A stretch of DNA of 36,979 bases from Polynucleobacter sp. AP-Latsch-80-C2 (GCF_018882185.1 NZ_JACVOY010000014.1:1-36979), one strand, 5' to 3'. Shown: positions 32,701 through 36,860, counted from the first letter of the stretch. Translations and numbers: made by a program. Notes: generated from the sequence alone by a model not told the origin.

Positions 32701-35700
32701 TGCTCCATTAATAAATATTTGACCGCTGGATAAATAATTTAGGGTGAGATTTCCAAGACCTGTATTGGTAGTCGTTCCTGTCAATGTAATGGACTGACCA
32801 GTTCCAGAAGTAGTGTCGTAAGTTAGACTCACGTTAACGCCAGTTGCTGGGGTAAAACTGAGGTTAGATGTTTGGGTGATAGTGCCGTTCGCTATGAGAG
32901 CAACGCTAGTACCGGCGTTTATTTGACTCTGAAGATCGGCAGCCTTCACCACAGAGGAAGCATTGGCAGCTGTGAAGCTCGGCAAAGTACCGCCTGCAGT
33001 TGTGCCAGAGCTAATTTCAATATTATTTGGATCAATTAACCACATCCCTCCTCTACCCGCATTAATGCTTGAGAGTAAGTTGATCGTTTGACCTGAGGTT
33101 TCAATAAAACCACCAGAGGTATTGTTTAGAGCGTTGGTTTGATTTGCCTTGATGATGCTATTGGCATCAAGATTAGTAAAGATGGAGAACGGTAAGGCGC
33201 TGCTTTGGGCATCGTTACCGACTTTGATGGTGCCGCCCTGGGTAAAACCAGTTGCTTCTACTGCTGAAGACTCGAGGCTTGTGTAGTTGGTTGCTGCAAT
33301 GCCGATCTGTCCACCACGGCCATTTGCGCCATTAGTTTGAATCAGTGCACTTTGTAAATTGATGTCACCTTGGGTGGTGCTAATTTGAATATTGCCGCCG
33401 TTACCAGAGCCATTGGCTTGGATTTGAGCGTTATTAATAACTTGGTTATTAATTGTTTGAAGGGTAATTGCGCCACCTGGGCCGTTATTACCATTTGCCT
33501 GGATCAAAGATCCAGCTTGAAGATTACTTGATGTTGCTACTGCTGTGATCGTGCCGCCTGTATTACCGTTTGCTTGAACTAGGCCCGCAATAGAAAGTTG
33601 GGTAGCTTGCAGATTAAAGTTACCACCAGGGCCGTTGTTGCCGTTAGCTTGCATGACGGAACCAGACTGAGTAATGACTTGTGGTGCGGCAATATTGATC
33701 GAGCCACCAGCCGAACTAATAGCAGGTTGATCAGCTGTAGTTGGTGCTGCATTAGCAGTAATCGTTGCTGTTGATGTGGCAGTAACGCTATTGCTTGCAG
33801 TCAGAGTAATGGTGCCGCCCGCAGTATTCGAAGATGCACTTGCTGCTGCAGTAGTTGCTGCAATCTGACCTGGTGATTGCGCAGTAAAGGTTAGGCTCGC
33901 TAATGGCGCACTTGGCGTAGCTCCACTTGATGCGCTTGCCACATTAATAATCGTAGTCGTTCCCTGCCCTGCTGCTTGGGCAGCATTAGCAATATTGGTA
34001 TTGAGTGTTGCTGTTGTAGGCGCAGTTAAGTTAATCACATTAACCGCTGGAGTTACTACAGTAGTGCCAGCACTCGGGTTATTCACAACTACTGCAGCAG
34101 CAGATACTTTTGCAGCGTTCGCTGTCACATTATTACTTGCGACTGTTGCCGCAACTGCAGTGCTTGCTGCAGCAGCTTGTGCTTTAGCATTAGTTTGCGC
34201 AGCAGCTGTGTTGGCATTTGCCGTAGGTGCAGTTGGTGCCTGAGCTGCTAACTCTTCTTCTCTGGTTCTAGTCGTTGCAGTGTTCGTTGTGGTGGTGCTG
34301 TTGGTCGTGCTTGAGCCGTTTGAGCTCACTCGTCCAGCTACGATAATCGCGCCGCCTGTGACATTAATAGAACCAGTTGAGCCACCAGTTGAGGAAAGCG
34401 CCCCATTAACCGACACTGCCTGAGCAGTAGCTGTGATTTGATTGGCGCTAGTTGTACTACCGGCTGCTAGGGATAAGGCAGCAGAGTTAGTTACAAGGCT
34501 ACCGGTATCACTGGTGCTAATTGTGCCGTTATTAGTAATGGTGCCTGTCGCGTTTAAGGTCAATGTGGTTGCTGCGCCATTAGTCGGAGCAATCGCTGCG
34601 CCAGCTGCTACAGTGAGATCGCCCTTCACTTCAATGGTCACGTTTGATGTTGCCAAAGCTGAAGAGATCGCTGTTGCGGTTGAGGCACCAATGGTCATCT
34701 CTTCTGGATCTAGGAGCCAATGCCCTGCTTTACCCAACTTAGCTGTGACGTCCACTACCGTGGATTTGAGGATCTCTAGTACGCCTGAGGAGCTAGTCTC
34801 TACATAGCCACCGTTACCACCCAATGCGCCACCTTGAGATTTAAAGGTACCGGCAACGATGGTTTTGACGCTTGACCAGATATTAATGTCGCCACCATTG
34901 CCTTTATTGGTAGAGGAAGTATCTACTGTGGCTTTTTCTGCAACGGTAACGGTTTTAGCGAGGTTCTCCGCTTTTACATCAGTTCTTGTGCCATCTGCAT
35001 TTTGGGTATAGGTCACTTTAGTAGTGCCTACGTTAATGGTTCCGCCGTTAGCCACTCCTCTGGCATTGGTGTTTGATCCGTCAGCCAAAGTGATGTCTTC
35101 GCCCTGCAGGGTGATCTTGCCGCCATTAGCGTTCGATCCTTTGCCATTAGCACTGATTTGCCCAGCTTGGGTGATATTGGATGCTACGAGCTCAATGACA
35201 CCGCCGTTGTTTTGTAATGATGAAGCGGAGATACGGCCAGTGTTCTTAATCACTGAACTCATGAGGTTATTAGCTGCGCCTGCAGCGATGATGACTAAGC
35301 CACCTTCGACCTTGACTAAGCGCCTGTTCTCAATCAGAGCATTAATGGCTGATTCGTCAACTTTGACGGAAATGAGGCTATCGCCACGAAAATCTAAGGT
35401 GATTTGCTTGCCGGCTGCTAAGGCAACCGTGCCTGCACCCATTTTGGCGATCAGGTAACCGTCATTACGAACTTCAGGAGCAAGCAATGCGATGTAACCA
35501 TCTTTGGTGTTGGTAGTGATTTTTCCTTCGTTGATGATCTTGCCAGTACCGTCACCTTTGTAGGTGGATTTGCCATCCATAAAATCTTTGTTCGAGATGT
35601 TCATCGTCGTTGCAACAACACCCGCGGCATCAACTTGTGCACCACGTCCAAAAGTGATGCCATTTGGGTTCACCAAAACGACTTGTCCGTTCGCTTTAAT

Positions 35701-36078
35701 TGCACCATCAATGACGCTTGGAGATGAACCAGTAACTCGGTTCAAAGTAACCGCCGAACTATTGGGCTGATTAAAGTTGACGGAGGCATCTTTTCCGACG
35801 TTAAAACTGTCCCAATTTACAACTGCTCTTTGGCTCGTTTGATTAACGTTCGTTTGAAGTCCGGATTGAGTAATGACTGCTGTTCCGGCGACGACTTTTC
35901 CACCACCTGGATTCATATTCACATTCACCGTTTGTGCATACGAAAAATTGACATGCAACAAGACCGCTAATGCGAGCAATAAAAAAATTGCTACGCGTTT
36001 GGCGTTTGGATTCTGCAAATGCGAATCTAGGAGAGAATTTTTTACAGGGAGCGACCCTGTAAGCAAATCAAGGAACAA
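12562..36078 (-). CDS. Giant TpsA filamentous haemagglutinin adhesin with YDG/MBG repeats (tpsA1), 7,838 codons
   Basis: One uninterrupted 23.5-kb frame encodes a secreted exoprotein of roughly 750 kDa. The start used is TTG at 36076-36078; the frame back to a stop near 36124 has no ATG. A signal peptide (~1-48, hydrophobic core IFLLLALAVLLHVNF, then SYA|Q) leads to the TPS domain (~50-300; RAVVNWDSFNVG, NPNG at 137-140). Next come beta-helix repeats with WLLDP near 450 and WLIDP near 1010, an Ala-rich insert (~590-690), and a long S/T/N/G-rich array with CX4C pairs (~1,440-3,590). YDG domains, marked by KVYDGTT or KVYDTTT, and MBG domains fill ~4,100-7,000. The tail has a PATR-like unit, a Pro-rich linker and an Ig-like end. 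No autotransporter barrel is present, so export should depend on TpsB. Likely a long adhesive fibre for surfaces, cells or biofilm. It heads a group with the isomerase, a small secreted protein and the M48 protease. Confidence 0.95.
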   Translation of the reverse strand: MFLDLLTGSLPVKNSLLDSHLQNPNAKRVAIFLLLALAVLLHVNFSYAQTVNVNMNPGGGKVVAGTAVITQSGLQTNVNQTSQRAVVNWDSFNVGKDASVNFNQPNSSAVTLNRVTGSSPSVIDGAIKANGQVVLVNPNGITFGRGAQVDAAGVVATTMNISNKDFMDGKSTYKGDGTGKIINEGKITTNTKDGYIALLAPEVRNDGYLIAKMGAGTVALAAGKQITLDFRGDSLISVKVDESAINALIENRRLVKVEGGLVIIAAGAANNLMSSVIKNTGRISASSLQNNGGVIELVASNITQAGQISANGKGSNANGGKITLQGEDITLADGSNTNARGVANGGTINVGTTKVTYTQNADGTRTDVKAENLAKTVTVAEKATVDTSSTNKGNGGDINIWSSVKTIVAGTFKSQGGALGGNGGYVETSSSGVLEILKSTVVDVTAKLGKAGHWLLDPEEMTIGASTATAISSALATSNVTIEVKGDLTVAAGAAIAPTNGAATTLTLNATGTITNNGTISTSDTGSLVTNSAALSLAAGSTTSANQITATAQAVSVNGALSSTGGSTGSINVTGGAIIVAGRVSSNGSSTTNSTTTTNTATTRTREEELAAQAPTAPTANANTAAAQTNAKAQAAAASTAVAATVASNNVTANAAKVSAAAVVVNNPSAGTTVVTPAVNVINLTAPTTATLNTNIANAAQAAGQGTTTIINVASASSGATPSAPLASLTFTAQSPGQIAATTAAASASSNTAGGTITLTASNSVTATSTATITANAAPTTADQPAISSAGGSINIAAPQVITQSGSVMQANGNNGPGGNFNLQATQLSIAGLVQANGNTGGTITAVATSSNLQAGSLIQANGNNGPGGAITLQTINNQVINNAQIQANGSGNGGNIQISTTQGDINLQSALIQTNGANGRGGQIGIAATNYTSLESSAVEATGFTQGGTIKVGNDAQSSALPFSIFTNLDANSIIKANQTNALNNTSGGFIETSGQTINLLSSINAGRGGMWLIDPNNIEISSGTTAGGTLPSFTAANASSVVKAADLQSQINAGTSVALIANGTITQTSNLSFTPATGVNVSLTYDTTSGTGQSITLTGTTTNTGLGNLTLNYLSSGQIFINGAINSTSTGKINLLAQSSYASNAIASCSLGICANISNGASGSITTKGGYVVLDATGGSISGTTITPGTIANAPIYLAAAINTTTSGATGSSAGGNLSVAGADSIANGVGAFEYSVGLNIGGNASFQLKTTATASYGFVVNSYATTAPLTAYGNIDISNTGVNANSVALIYLTSALTSTTGNINLTATSTNTTIATNPGVSSTSAGTITANTGAITINSSTYVSSPVVLAGAISAKSIAITGTSTTASTIVSLGAMTIVAGGSNLSVTANNSAGGANTGITQTGTITDNAVGSSISFISNNLINQVGAITLVANTLTATPANITYDTSAGTKASTITSGALTIATATSTSAINYIAKSAGSAINPNIIGQSSVVLPGSILLDNTYGCAGSGCVPVSGFINATRANLSTLATASAGITISTSNALYAKNDITINGVSSAVQGVYTLAGITSTTGAISISGSTVSASQGINFGSAIVANAGSVSLTGTTTNGYGVYAGTSVITGNDITILGTSTAAPTWVVYLGALTINSAAAGGSITVTGNVINLPDSSNGIYQVGTIAAAVGTNITFNSNNIINQVGAINLLANTTANATNIIYDTTTGTKGSNITGGAVTIGSGLNSSAINYIAKSLGSAINPGAIGSSTVALPGFILVDNTYGCTGSSCTPVTAHISAAANNLVAKATTSVGITINGVMYANGAITINGASNSTYGISASADITSKNGDVTLNGSTVASIGVYVTAANIVTGNNITINGASISAPSWVTQIGALKINSTSVGGNIVVTGNVIGTPGAAGGIYQIGNINGANGSNISFISNNDISQSGALILVANTSGSAANITFDTTTGDKTSSIVSGALTIAASTSTSAINFIEKSAGASLNPGAIGTSAVNLPGYLLIDNTFGCSGSGCTPVTGFINATTPNLTSLATASIGATINAAIFTTGNITINAASNTNRGIDASVNITSTNGNVVMNGATVSTIGVYVVAGNTVTGNNITINGTATSASVSWVDQIAGLTINSAAVGGSITVTGNVIGIPGAAGGIYQIGNISGASGSNISFISNNNISQYGAINLAANTSANSSNVSYDVTAGNKLSTILTGQLTVTAGSLSNINYSVLASGAAINIASNVTVPGAITLDNTYGCSGSGCAPATGYINASLVGWTNLPTTGGYGVLVNGNLSGTAITINGVNAGGTTGGGGSVALAGGLTATSGNINITGLTTTGIAVGNLYGSAWGITPIIANSGAVNITGTSTTTGNGVELGPNNSISAKSITIIGSEVGGQYAVYLNTLTIVAGGTNLNVTGTVVTNTDTGIYQLGNITDNAAGSNISFITNGKINQGGAISLVSNTASTAVSVTYNTTSGTKDSSVIAGTLTIAAGTNTSPINYIIKTAGAAINPAAIGTSTLLLPGYVLLDNTYGCSGAGCTPATNFINTTTANLASLATASAGATINSAIYASGNITVNAVSTSNAIDYSVAITSTAGNVVMNGGTTVTRGVYNSVASTITANNIVIVGTSSGNPTWISQIGALTINGASIGGSISVTGNYIGTPGALGGIYQTGTITGASGSNISFISNNNIQQYGAITLAANTSGVAANITYDVTTGNKTSLVLTGAISIPTGSTSAINYIIKSAGSAINPAAIGSSTLVLPGYVLIDNTYGCSGSGCTPVSGFINTTTANLVSLATTSVGATINNVIYASGNITINAASTSNAIDYSAVIYSTAGNVTLNGGTTTLRGVYNSTAATITANNITILGTSSGNPTWDVQIGALTINSASIGGNITVTGNYIGTPGALGGIYQTGAITGASGSNISFISNNNIQQYGAIGLVANTSGTAANITYDITTGNKTSSVLAGAISIPTGSTSAINYIIKTAGSAINPAAIGTSALVLPGYVLIDNTYGCTGSGCTPVSGFINTTTPNLASLATASVGVTINNAIYASGNITVNGVTGGTSNTGIDYSVILTSTAGNVIFNGGATDGRAVYNSVASIITANNITITGTTTLAPAWVLQIGGFTINSTSVGGSITATANVIGIPGAAGGIYQIGTITGRSGTNIRFISNNDIDQSGAINLAINTSGSVANIVFDTTTGNNTSKVGSGVITVAAGTSTSAINYLVKTNGAIISVPAITVPGYILLDNSCLGCGTAITTSTAATNGAAITITGALSAGSLAGSTGVTINAVANGTGVGFTQGANAISSAAGGVTITANSQTGVAYSSTGNITATGQAITITATTTTAASISDTGTINGGVVTLTGTQSTSTATATPITATGAITANSLTVTGTGGASTTIVSLGAITINAGGGNITVTANNAAAGTNTGITQTGAINDNAVGSNISFTSNNDIAQSGAITLVANSGTPAANLIYDTTRGTLGSTIAGGVLTFTTGTGSVINYVAKSAGAAITPAAIGTSTAALPGYVTIDNTYGCTTAPCTPVSGFITTANASTLATALDGVKIASAIYAAGDITLKGVSTTASGVTYSAALNTSSGAITITGTSVGTAASSYGIYASAAAGVVSASSVTAGVVTMSGSSAGSTSLAISAAASATITGASGVYLTGRGVGGGITTAALIKNSGTLGGLTVDAAGSVSLAGANNAGVTGMRIIAGNGIAAGTITGGDITSLGTLTNTGGVIAISMAKPEASPYAIAGALGINTTNADATTNISYGIAGGMPVQPGNYVSGNYINYRQKITSTLAISVTINSDYTAVYGTAYNSNAANDWIQANATVSFTGSSTATFGLAAITSGSIAYIKSVLVFSPTVGGTTALNGTNANAVQTNTALTSTSISASDGSTVTVIPAAHKYTITPAVLGIAVSGVYNGTTTFTSANSTIAATGLAAWDTITSVTASSANANGVSTYVSSIGGTSTVGSFSASNYLINTSYNGTLSSGLPVNTSQSAATNKVSITPAPLGITISGEYSGTTTIVPTAFTVTGLVNSQTISAISSATVNNINVAANNSNYVTGITVGGGTASMNNYSITAAYNTLSGNTQNTVTLTPKALSVTGITIAAKTYDGTTSATVSGGSLVGVATVDLANVTLTQTASFVSANAANSVALIMVDSIAGSAAGNYTLTQPTGVTANIARKVITVGGTPLAANKVYDGTTATTISGGTLVGVITADLANVSLTQSGSFTQSGVGSAIGVVVSTAISGTAASNYLVTQPANLSANITAKVLTVTGTTVTDKVYNGSNVATVTGGTLSGVIAGDLASVSLTQAGTFSSANAGSAIAVTISDSIAGTASANYSLVQPTGIVGKITPAPLGISVAAIYSGSTTITPTTFSVTGLVNGETLTGISSAVIDSMNVAANAANFVRSITISAGTANANNYSFGTVASTTSGNRLNSVTLTPKTLTVTGTLADKKVYDGTTSVTVWGGSLVGVIGVDVVTLKQVGTLNSANVGSAVPVVMADTISGFSAANYSLVQPTGITAAVTPKTITVSDGTVANKVYDGTTNAVLTGGTLVGVLAADASNVILTQAGRFSSPNVSNGIIIIASASISGSASSNYSLIQPTGITANITPAMLGISVVGVANGTNTISPISYTINGLINGQTITGLSSVSIKSSSISSNGSNFVTGIVISGGTALATNYAFSPSYNATAGISQNIVTLVAQNQKILTVTGTVATTKTYDGTTSIVITGGVLVGVTAGDTVTLVQSATLINPNVSTSAAVVMNDSITGASAANYILVQPTGIIAIVNPAPLGIAVTAEYNGTTNITPASFVATGLVNSETITGLSSAIFSASNVANNGSNYVTSIVSSGGTAVLSNYKITQAYNATTGSTKNVATLTPKALTVGGVSVAADKIYDGSTTATITGGSLVGVIGSDAVVLNQAGSFAQNGVGTSIAVTAADTITGSAAGNYSLIQPTGITANITQKSLTVSGATVSNKVYDGTTTATVIGGSLVGLVGTDGANVTLAQSATFASANVGNGILVTFLDSISGSAAANYSLVQPSGVSMNITPKTLTVTGTVVSNKVYDTTTNATVTAGTLSGVIAADAANVTLVSAASFSSSSVGNAIALVMSDSITGSAAGNYVLTQPTGVTANITAKALTITASNVTGVYGSATGLGTSGFTQSGLLSGDSISAVTLLYSGSTSVPGTVNAGSYSGVVAVSAATGSGLSNYAITYVAGNLTVGQATLTLNPNAQSAVYNGNTLNATTFSANASNYTATGYKNSDSAVNVPLSFTGSLGFTSGGSAASVLNAATYAYTAGTLAVSTINTNYVVVLAGTLSNQYVVTPATVAISASKVYDGTTDFTAGAAGTSFTITTGIGSQTLGVTGTASASNANVVGVNSLNTTGLSLVNGTGSASNYVLPASTSNVLITPKTVAVSISSLSKVYDTTTAATLTAGTALTDGSYVLTGFVGSEGAYITQTTGSYNNANVASATTVTAAIGSAFVAKAGTTLSNYALPSSAATATGGATITPASLTMTANDASTYVGVAPTSLTYQLAGLLGADTASSAISGAAVNYTASLLNTAMNAPTLNALTPTATSSNYSLTFVKGSLMVVGNFQMIVNAGSNTASYGIVNSANENYLGNALTTGSNVSAGYCTNCGVGVVSPNIVSLTITAPTTGSNVWTATDTLGTGSGAGTGQGKYTFTITPTIASGSYSAGGSVNIGNYVLSAGNLSTVSGYTTNYDVSKLVIYNVGNLNITPKVLTVSGSAVANKTYDGTNVATITGGQLQGVVATDASNIGLVQSASFASINIGSAISVTAVDSLSGTVAANYVLTQPTGLSANIAAAPVTISGLTASNKVYDTTTAATLSGTKTVVGLLSTDTSTVSGNATGTFATANAGLAIDVNVNVSSLALSNANYYVSGVTTPLTANITPAPVTIGGLTAANKVYDTTTAATLSGTKTVVGLLSTDTSTVSGNAAATFATANAGSAIAVAVNVSGLALSNANYYVAGVASPLTANITPAPITISGLAASNKVYDTTTAATLTGTSAIAGGLLGSDTATLSGTATAGNFASANAGNAIVVTANLSSLALSNANYYVAGVTSPLTANITPAPVTIGGLTATNKVYDTTTAATLSGTKTVVGLLSTDTSTVSGNAAATFATANAGSAIAVAVNVSGLALSNANYYVAGVASPLTANITPAPITISGLAASNKVYDTTTAATLTGTSAIAGGLLGSDTATLSGTATAGTFASANAGNAIAVTANLSSLALSNANYYVSGVTTPLTANITPAPVTIGGLTAANKVYDTTTAATLSGTLAISGGLLGSDTATLSGTATAGTFASANAASGITVTANLSGLSISNPNYYIADVATALTANITGKPVTITANAQSTTYGTAIASLGTTGFVSSGFIGGDSVSAVTLTYGGSAGVAATENAGTYNGGVAPSNAVAVAGTLLSNYAITYVGGNLVINPAAITVTADTKTMTYAASSLPILSYVAVGLKNGDTPFTGALTTAATAYNGGVGSASNIGTYAITQGTLSAGSNYTISYTPALITVTPAALIVSANAQSSTYGSAFTLGSSAFTSTGLVNGDTISGVGLTVAGNAVVPGTTNIGAYTIVSNNAVGAHVANYTITYQTGVLTVNPKPINVVANSTTMVYADAALPTLTYQTVTGLVNGDTMSGALITAASAYNGSAGSASNVGTYAITQGSLTAGNNYVISYTPANLTVTAAPLTVTALDQTSIYGSLAVISQSALTTPTSGLVGSLRNGDYVSSATILYNGNQVIPGAINAGTYANAISIANAVGAGTTNYNITYVAANLRVNKATLLVTAVADGKFVSQTDLVGSATNCGGLACAGGYAGAMYAGFVNGDTSTSGALGSAALVISRTNDQVNTPGLYTNVLLPSGLNPQNYLVQYVAGNYVIAPAEQLLVKMANNATVYSTAPSYGSVTAAYLKADGTVISGIPVTVVGNMVTMNDGLGSTAQFTANAINPVNSSSGNLSVGSYALGASSPSITGSNFNSMAVIGGLDVTPKQLAYADLGIAGVSKVYDGSVYMNNLAITASSGFIAGDAISATATGTFSTKNVGTGIAYNLGVLLNGADKANYQIAVNALVNSGLYAGSNGVITQLNSVTYTGPNSGGNWSNPANWTTTGTTTVGAIPDLSNVANVIIPVATSVVYDNAVAGPITSAVVNNGNVNFNLSSAANIAMTIAGAGSVTISNSGPITLSGINNYVGGTTLNAGSSLIVGNGSAIGAPNITSNGTAINPASFSTLSAVTLPYLNITSGTTQLLSNITTTGAQTYSDLILGSTVSGTTTLRTSNANINFLGKIDGATAKSQSLVANAGTGVVTIGDSVGSAARLNSLAMTGSSINILADIITAVGQTYNGNTFIGDASYLGRTPTVGFLYSGYNSYFQYSTPAITSTIKYLNMNPIYIRTMISEDPNVTFNGTVNDLVPNTHTLLVAAIAPDATAGSSAASSVNFGASVGNVSPLYSLNAQVVVNQNQANSVLNYVGTVSLVGNVSTYSNQTYRANLMTAQATTQPGTVTFSVYDPTATITYLLPLQTSGAGAGQMNLQNPGSLDALTINGSNNYSANQNTAGTNNWGSPAVITPALGYVPQVFVPPTFVPAGLPAYFPPASQPLIPAPANFVAPIAVPVAMPTQNSPLTNNAAVASTIQNSTNFVFFSPAQNSGSVNVVMAPDANAVAGLKMFAGMQAFNKDALIPKPESGMVNILVKVLINGEPTTLASSSPVQGFKFTVPEALLPASIVANTATLTASPTTGSVIERAIQSDGSPLPTWLKYDPETNTFSASQVPPGAKPVEIKIQSIRNGQVMEESPPILIDTK
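15240..16960 (-). repeat. MBG-type domain array in tpsA1
   Basis: Six or seven units of ~80-95 residues carry (T/V/I)YG or (M)(T/V)YA near the start, a G(F/L)xxGDxxSG string in the middle, then NIGTYxI and NYxI(T/S)Y. These are features of MBG-type domains of surface proteins. One unit contains the cysteine pair CGGLAC (15532-15549). A further single MBG-like unit lies near 20360-20620. Confidence 0.75.
17150..17301 (-). repeat. 152-bp identical repeat in YDG array 2, copy 1
   Basis: Bases 17150-17301 are identical to 18218-18369, an in-frame offset of 1,068 bp (356 codons, four YDG units). Mismatches begin immediately at both ends (17149 g versus 18217 a; 17302 c versus 18370 t). Confidence 0.9.
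17507..17637 (-). repeat. 131-bp identical repeat in YDG array 2, copy 1
   Basis: Bases 17507-17637 match 18041-18171 exactly, at an offset of 534 bp (178 codons, one YDG dimer). The following ~80 bp instead resembles 18435-18515 more closely (shared GACCGACAACCG and TTTTTGTACCGCTCAAGG), another sign of patchwork conversion. Confidence 0.88.
18041..18171 (-). repeat. 131-bp identical repeat in YDG array 2, copy 2
   Basis: This is the partner of 17507-17637, with single-base differences immediately outside both ends (17506 a versus 18040 g; 17638 g versus 18172 a). Confidence 0.88.
18218..18369 (-). repeat. 152-bp identical repeat in YDG array 2, copy 2
   Basis: This is the partner of 17150-17301. 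The sequence just beyond it (18370 onward) belongs to a different subtype, so units are mosaic rather than simple copies. Confidence 0.9.
20790..23860 (-). repeat. YDG-domain array 1 in tpsA1
   Basis: About nine units of ~85 residues carry K(V/T)YDGTT-x4-GG(S/T)LVGV, then a SASFxSANVG-like strand, SxSGSAAxNYSL and QPTGxxANI. They match the YDG domain of bacterial surface adhesins. They are interleaved with units starting PLGI(S/T)V and containing NGTxxI and SxNYVTGI-like strings, probably a related Ig-like fold. Boundaries are approximate. Confidence 0.8.
25400..31600 (-). repeat. Ladder of ~240-276-residue superrepeats with paired cysteines (tpsA1)
   Basis: Nine related units carry the signature DNTYGC-x4-C followed by P(V/A), FIN-like and SLATAS-like strings. 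Cysteine pairs lie at 31534-31551, 30727-30744, 30001-30018, 29287-29304, 28459-28476, 27739-27756, 27019-27036, a variant CLGC at 26314-26325, and 25453-25470. Spacings among the seven regular pairs are 807, 726, 714, 828, 720 and 720 bp, all multiples of three. Units between about 26,600 and 28,500 are the most alike at DNA level. I know no named domain for this unit. Confidence 0.85.
33010..35935 (-). repeat. Paralogous N-terminal block shared with tpsA2 (copy in tpsA1)
   Basis: This is the counterpart of 4120-7028. The GGGTTCACC at the NPNG site is at 35666 here and 6760 there (offset 28,906), and the CCACAT at the second WLxDP site is at 33040 here and 4146 there (offset 28,894), so the blocks are almost perfectly colinear. 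Beyond this point the proteins differ: tpsA1 goes on to CX4C, YDG and MBG repeats, tpsA2 to PATR units. Confidence 0.85.
34090..34300 (-). other. Alanine-rich, probably helical insert in tpsA1
   Basis: A charged string RTREEELAAQ is followed by ~60 residues of mainly A, T, N, Q and V (for example NAKAQAAAASTAVAATVAS). This differs from the beta-strand repeats around it and could be a helical or flexible hinge. An equivalent (RTKEEELAAQ plus an Ala-rich run) lies in tpsA2 at about 5190-5380. Confidence 0.6.
35178..36078 (-). other. Signal peptide and TPS secretion domain of tpsA1
   Basis: Residues 1-48 form the signal peptide and ~50-300 the TPS/haemagglutination-activity domain: VVAGTAVITQSGLQTNVN, then NWDSFNVG, then VIDGAIKANGQVVLVNPNG, then DGYIALLAPEVRNDG. 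These strings are nearly the same in tpsA2, as expected if one TpsB recognises both. The end of the domain is approximate. Confidence 0.85.
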
Positions 36079-36860
36079 ATCGTAGGTCTTTACATGTAAA
36101 ACGACAGAGAGAATTTTCGCGTTTTACGAGGGTTTTCTGAATTCACCCAAGGGTTAATAAATGGGTAAAAAACCCAAGAATTTTGATGATTTTTCCGCTT
36201 TATGAAATATTCTCAACAATAAATCGCATGGCAATGACGCAACCCCATCGTTTTACTAAAGTCCTAGGGCATCAGTAATCCGCCAATTTTTGATTGAAAT
36301 TAAGCACATTTGCGCGTGATTACAAGCGTAATTAAAACTTGAAAATGAATCTATACGTGTGCTGCATTTACTCAATTGCACAGCCATTAATCCACATCAA
36401 TCGAAGAATATATTCATGCAGTTGTAGATGAAATATCGATTAAAAAATACTGCTGGAATTGGTTTATTTTTTAGTAATGATCAGGCAGACCTGCAGATCA
36501 AAATAAAGGCAAATTTGTGTCCGTTTTCAGGACGGTATTCTGCCAATAATTTGAAGCTTATTTTGTACAAAAAATTGAGGTAAAAAATACCAGTTTTTTG
36601 GATTTTTAGATGACACTATTTTTAAAAAAATGTGAGTCTTTTTTGCAATTTCATTTGTAAAGATTTTTACTATTTTTGGTGAATTTTTTAAGTAAAAATG
36701 AACACTAAATCTATGCTTTATTTTTATCTATTTTTGCACTCAATCTTTAGTATTTTTAGCTCTATTACAGAGTAATTCTCGAATAAAAATGAGGTTCATT
36801 TCTGGCAATTTTTTAACCTATTATTTATCTGTAATGTGCGTGTTTTTTCATGACGTAGAT
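36079..36860. other. AT-rich upstream region of tpsA1
   Basis: No gene is recognised in these ~780 bp. The region is strongly AT-rich with many T4-T7 and A4-A7 tracts, like the tpsA2-tpsB spacer, and should hold the tpsA1 promoter. Features seen are a 12-bp palindrome at 36089-36100, alternating ACCC/GGGT boxes at 36145-36175 that can pair in more than one way, and a small inverted repeat near 36519-36536 (GTCC / GGAC). The TTTTGAC motif of the other spacer was not found here. Confidence 0.55.
36089..36100. promoter_or_regulatory. 12-bp perfect palindrome TTTACATGTAAA
   Basis: The perfect inverted repeat ends 10 nt before the proposed TTG start of tpsA1. It could be an operator for a dimeric regulator, or an RNA hairpin overlapping the ribosome binding region. 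Only the symmetry is seen; the role is inference. Confidence 0.35.
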
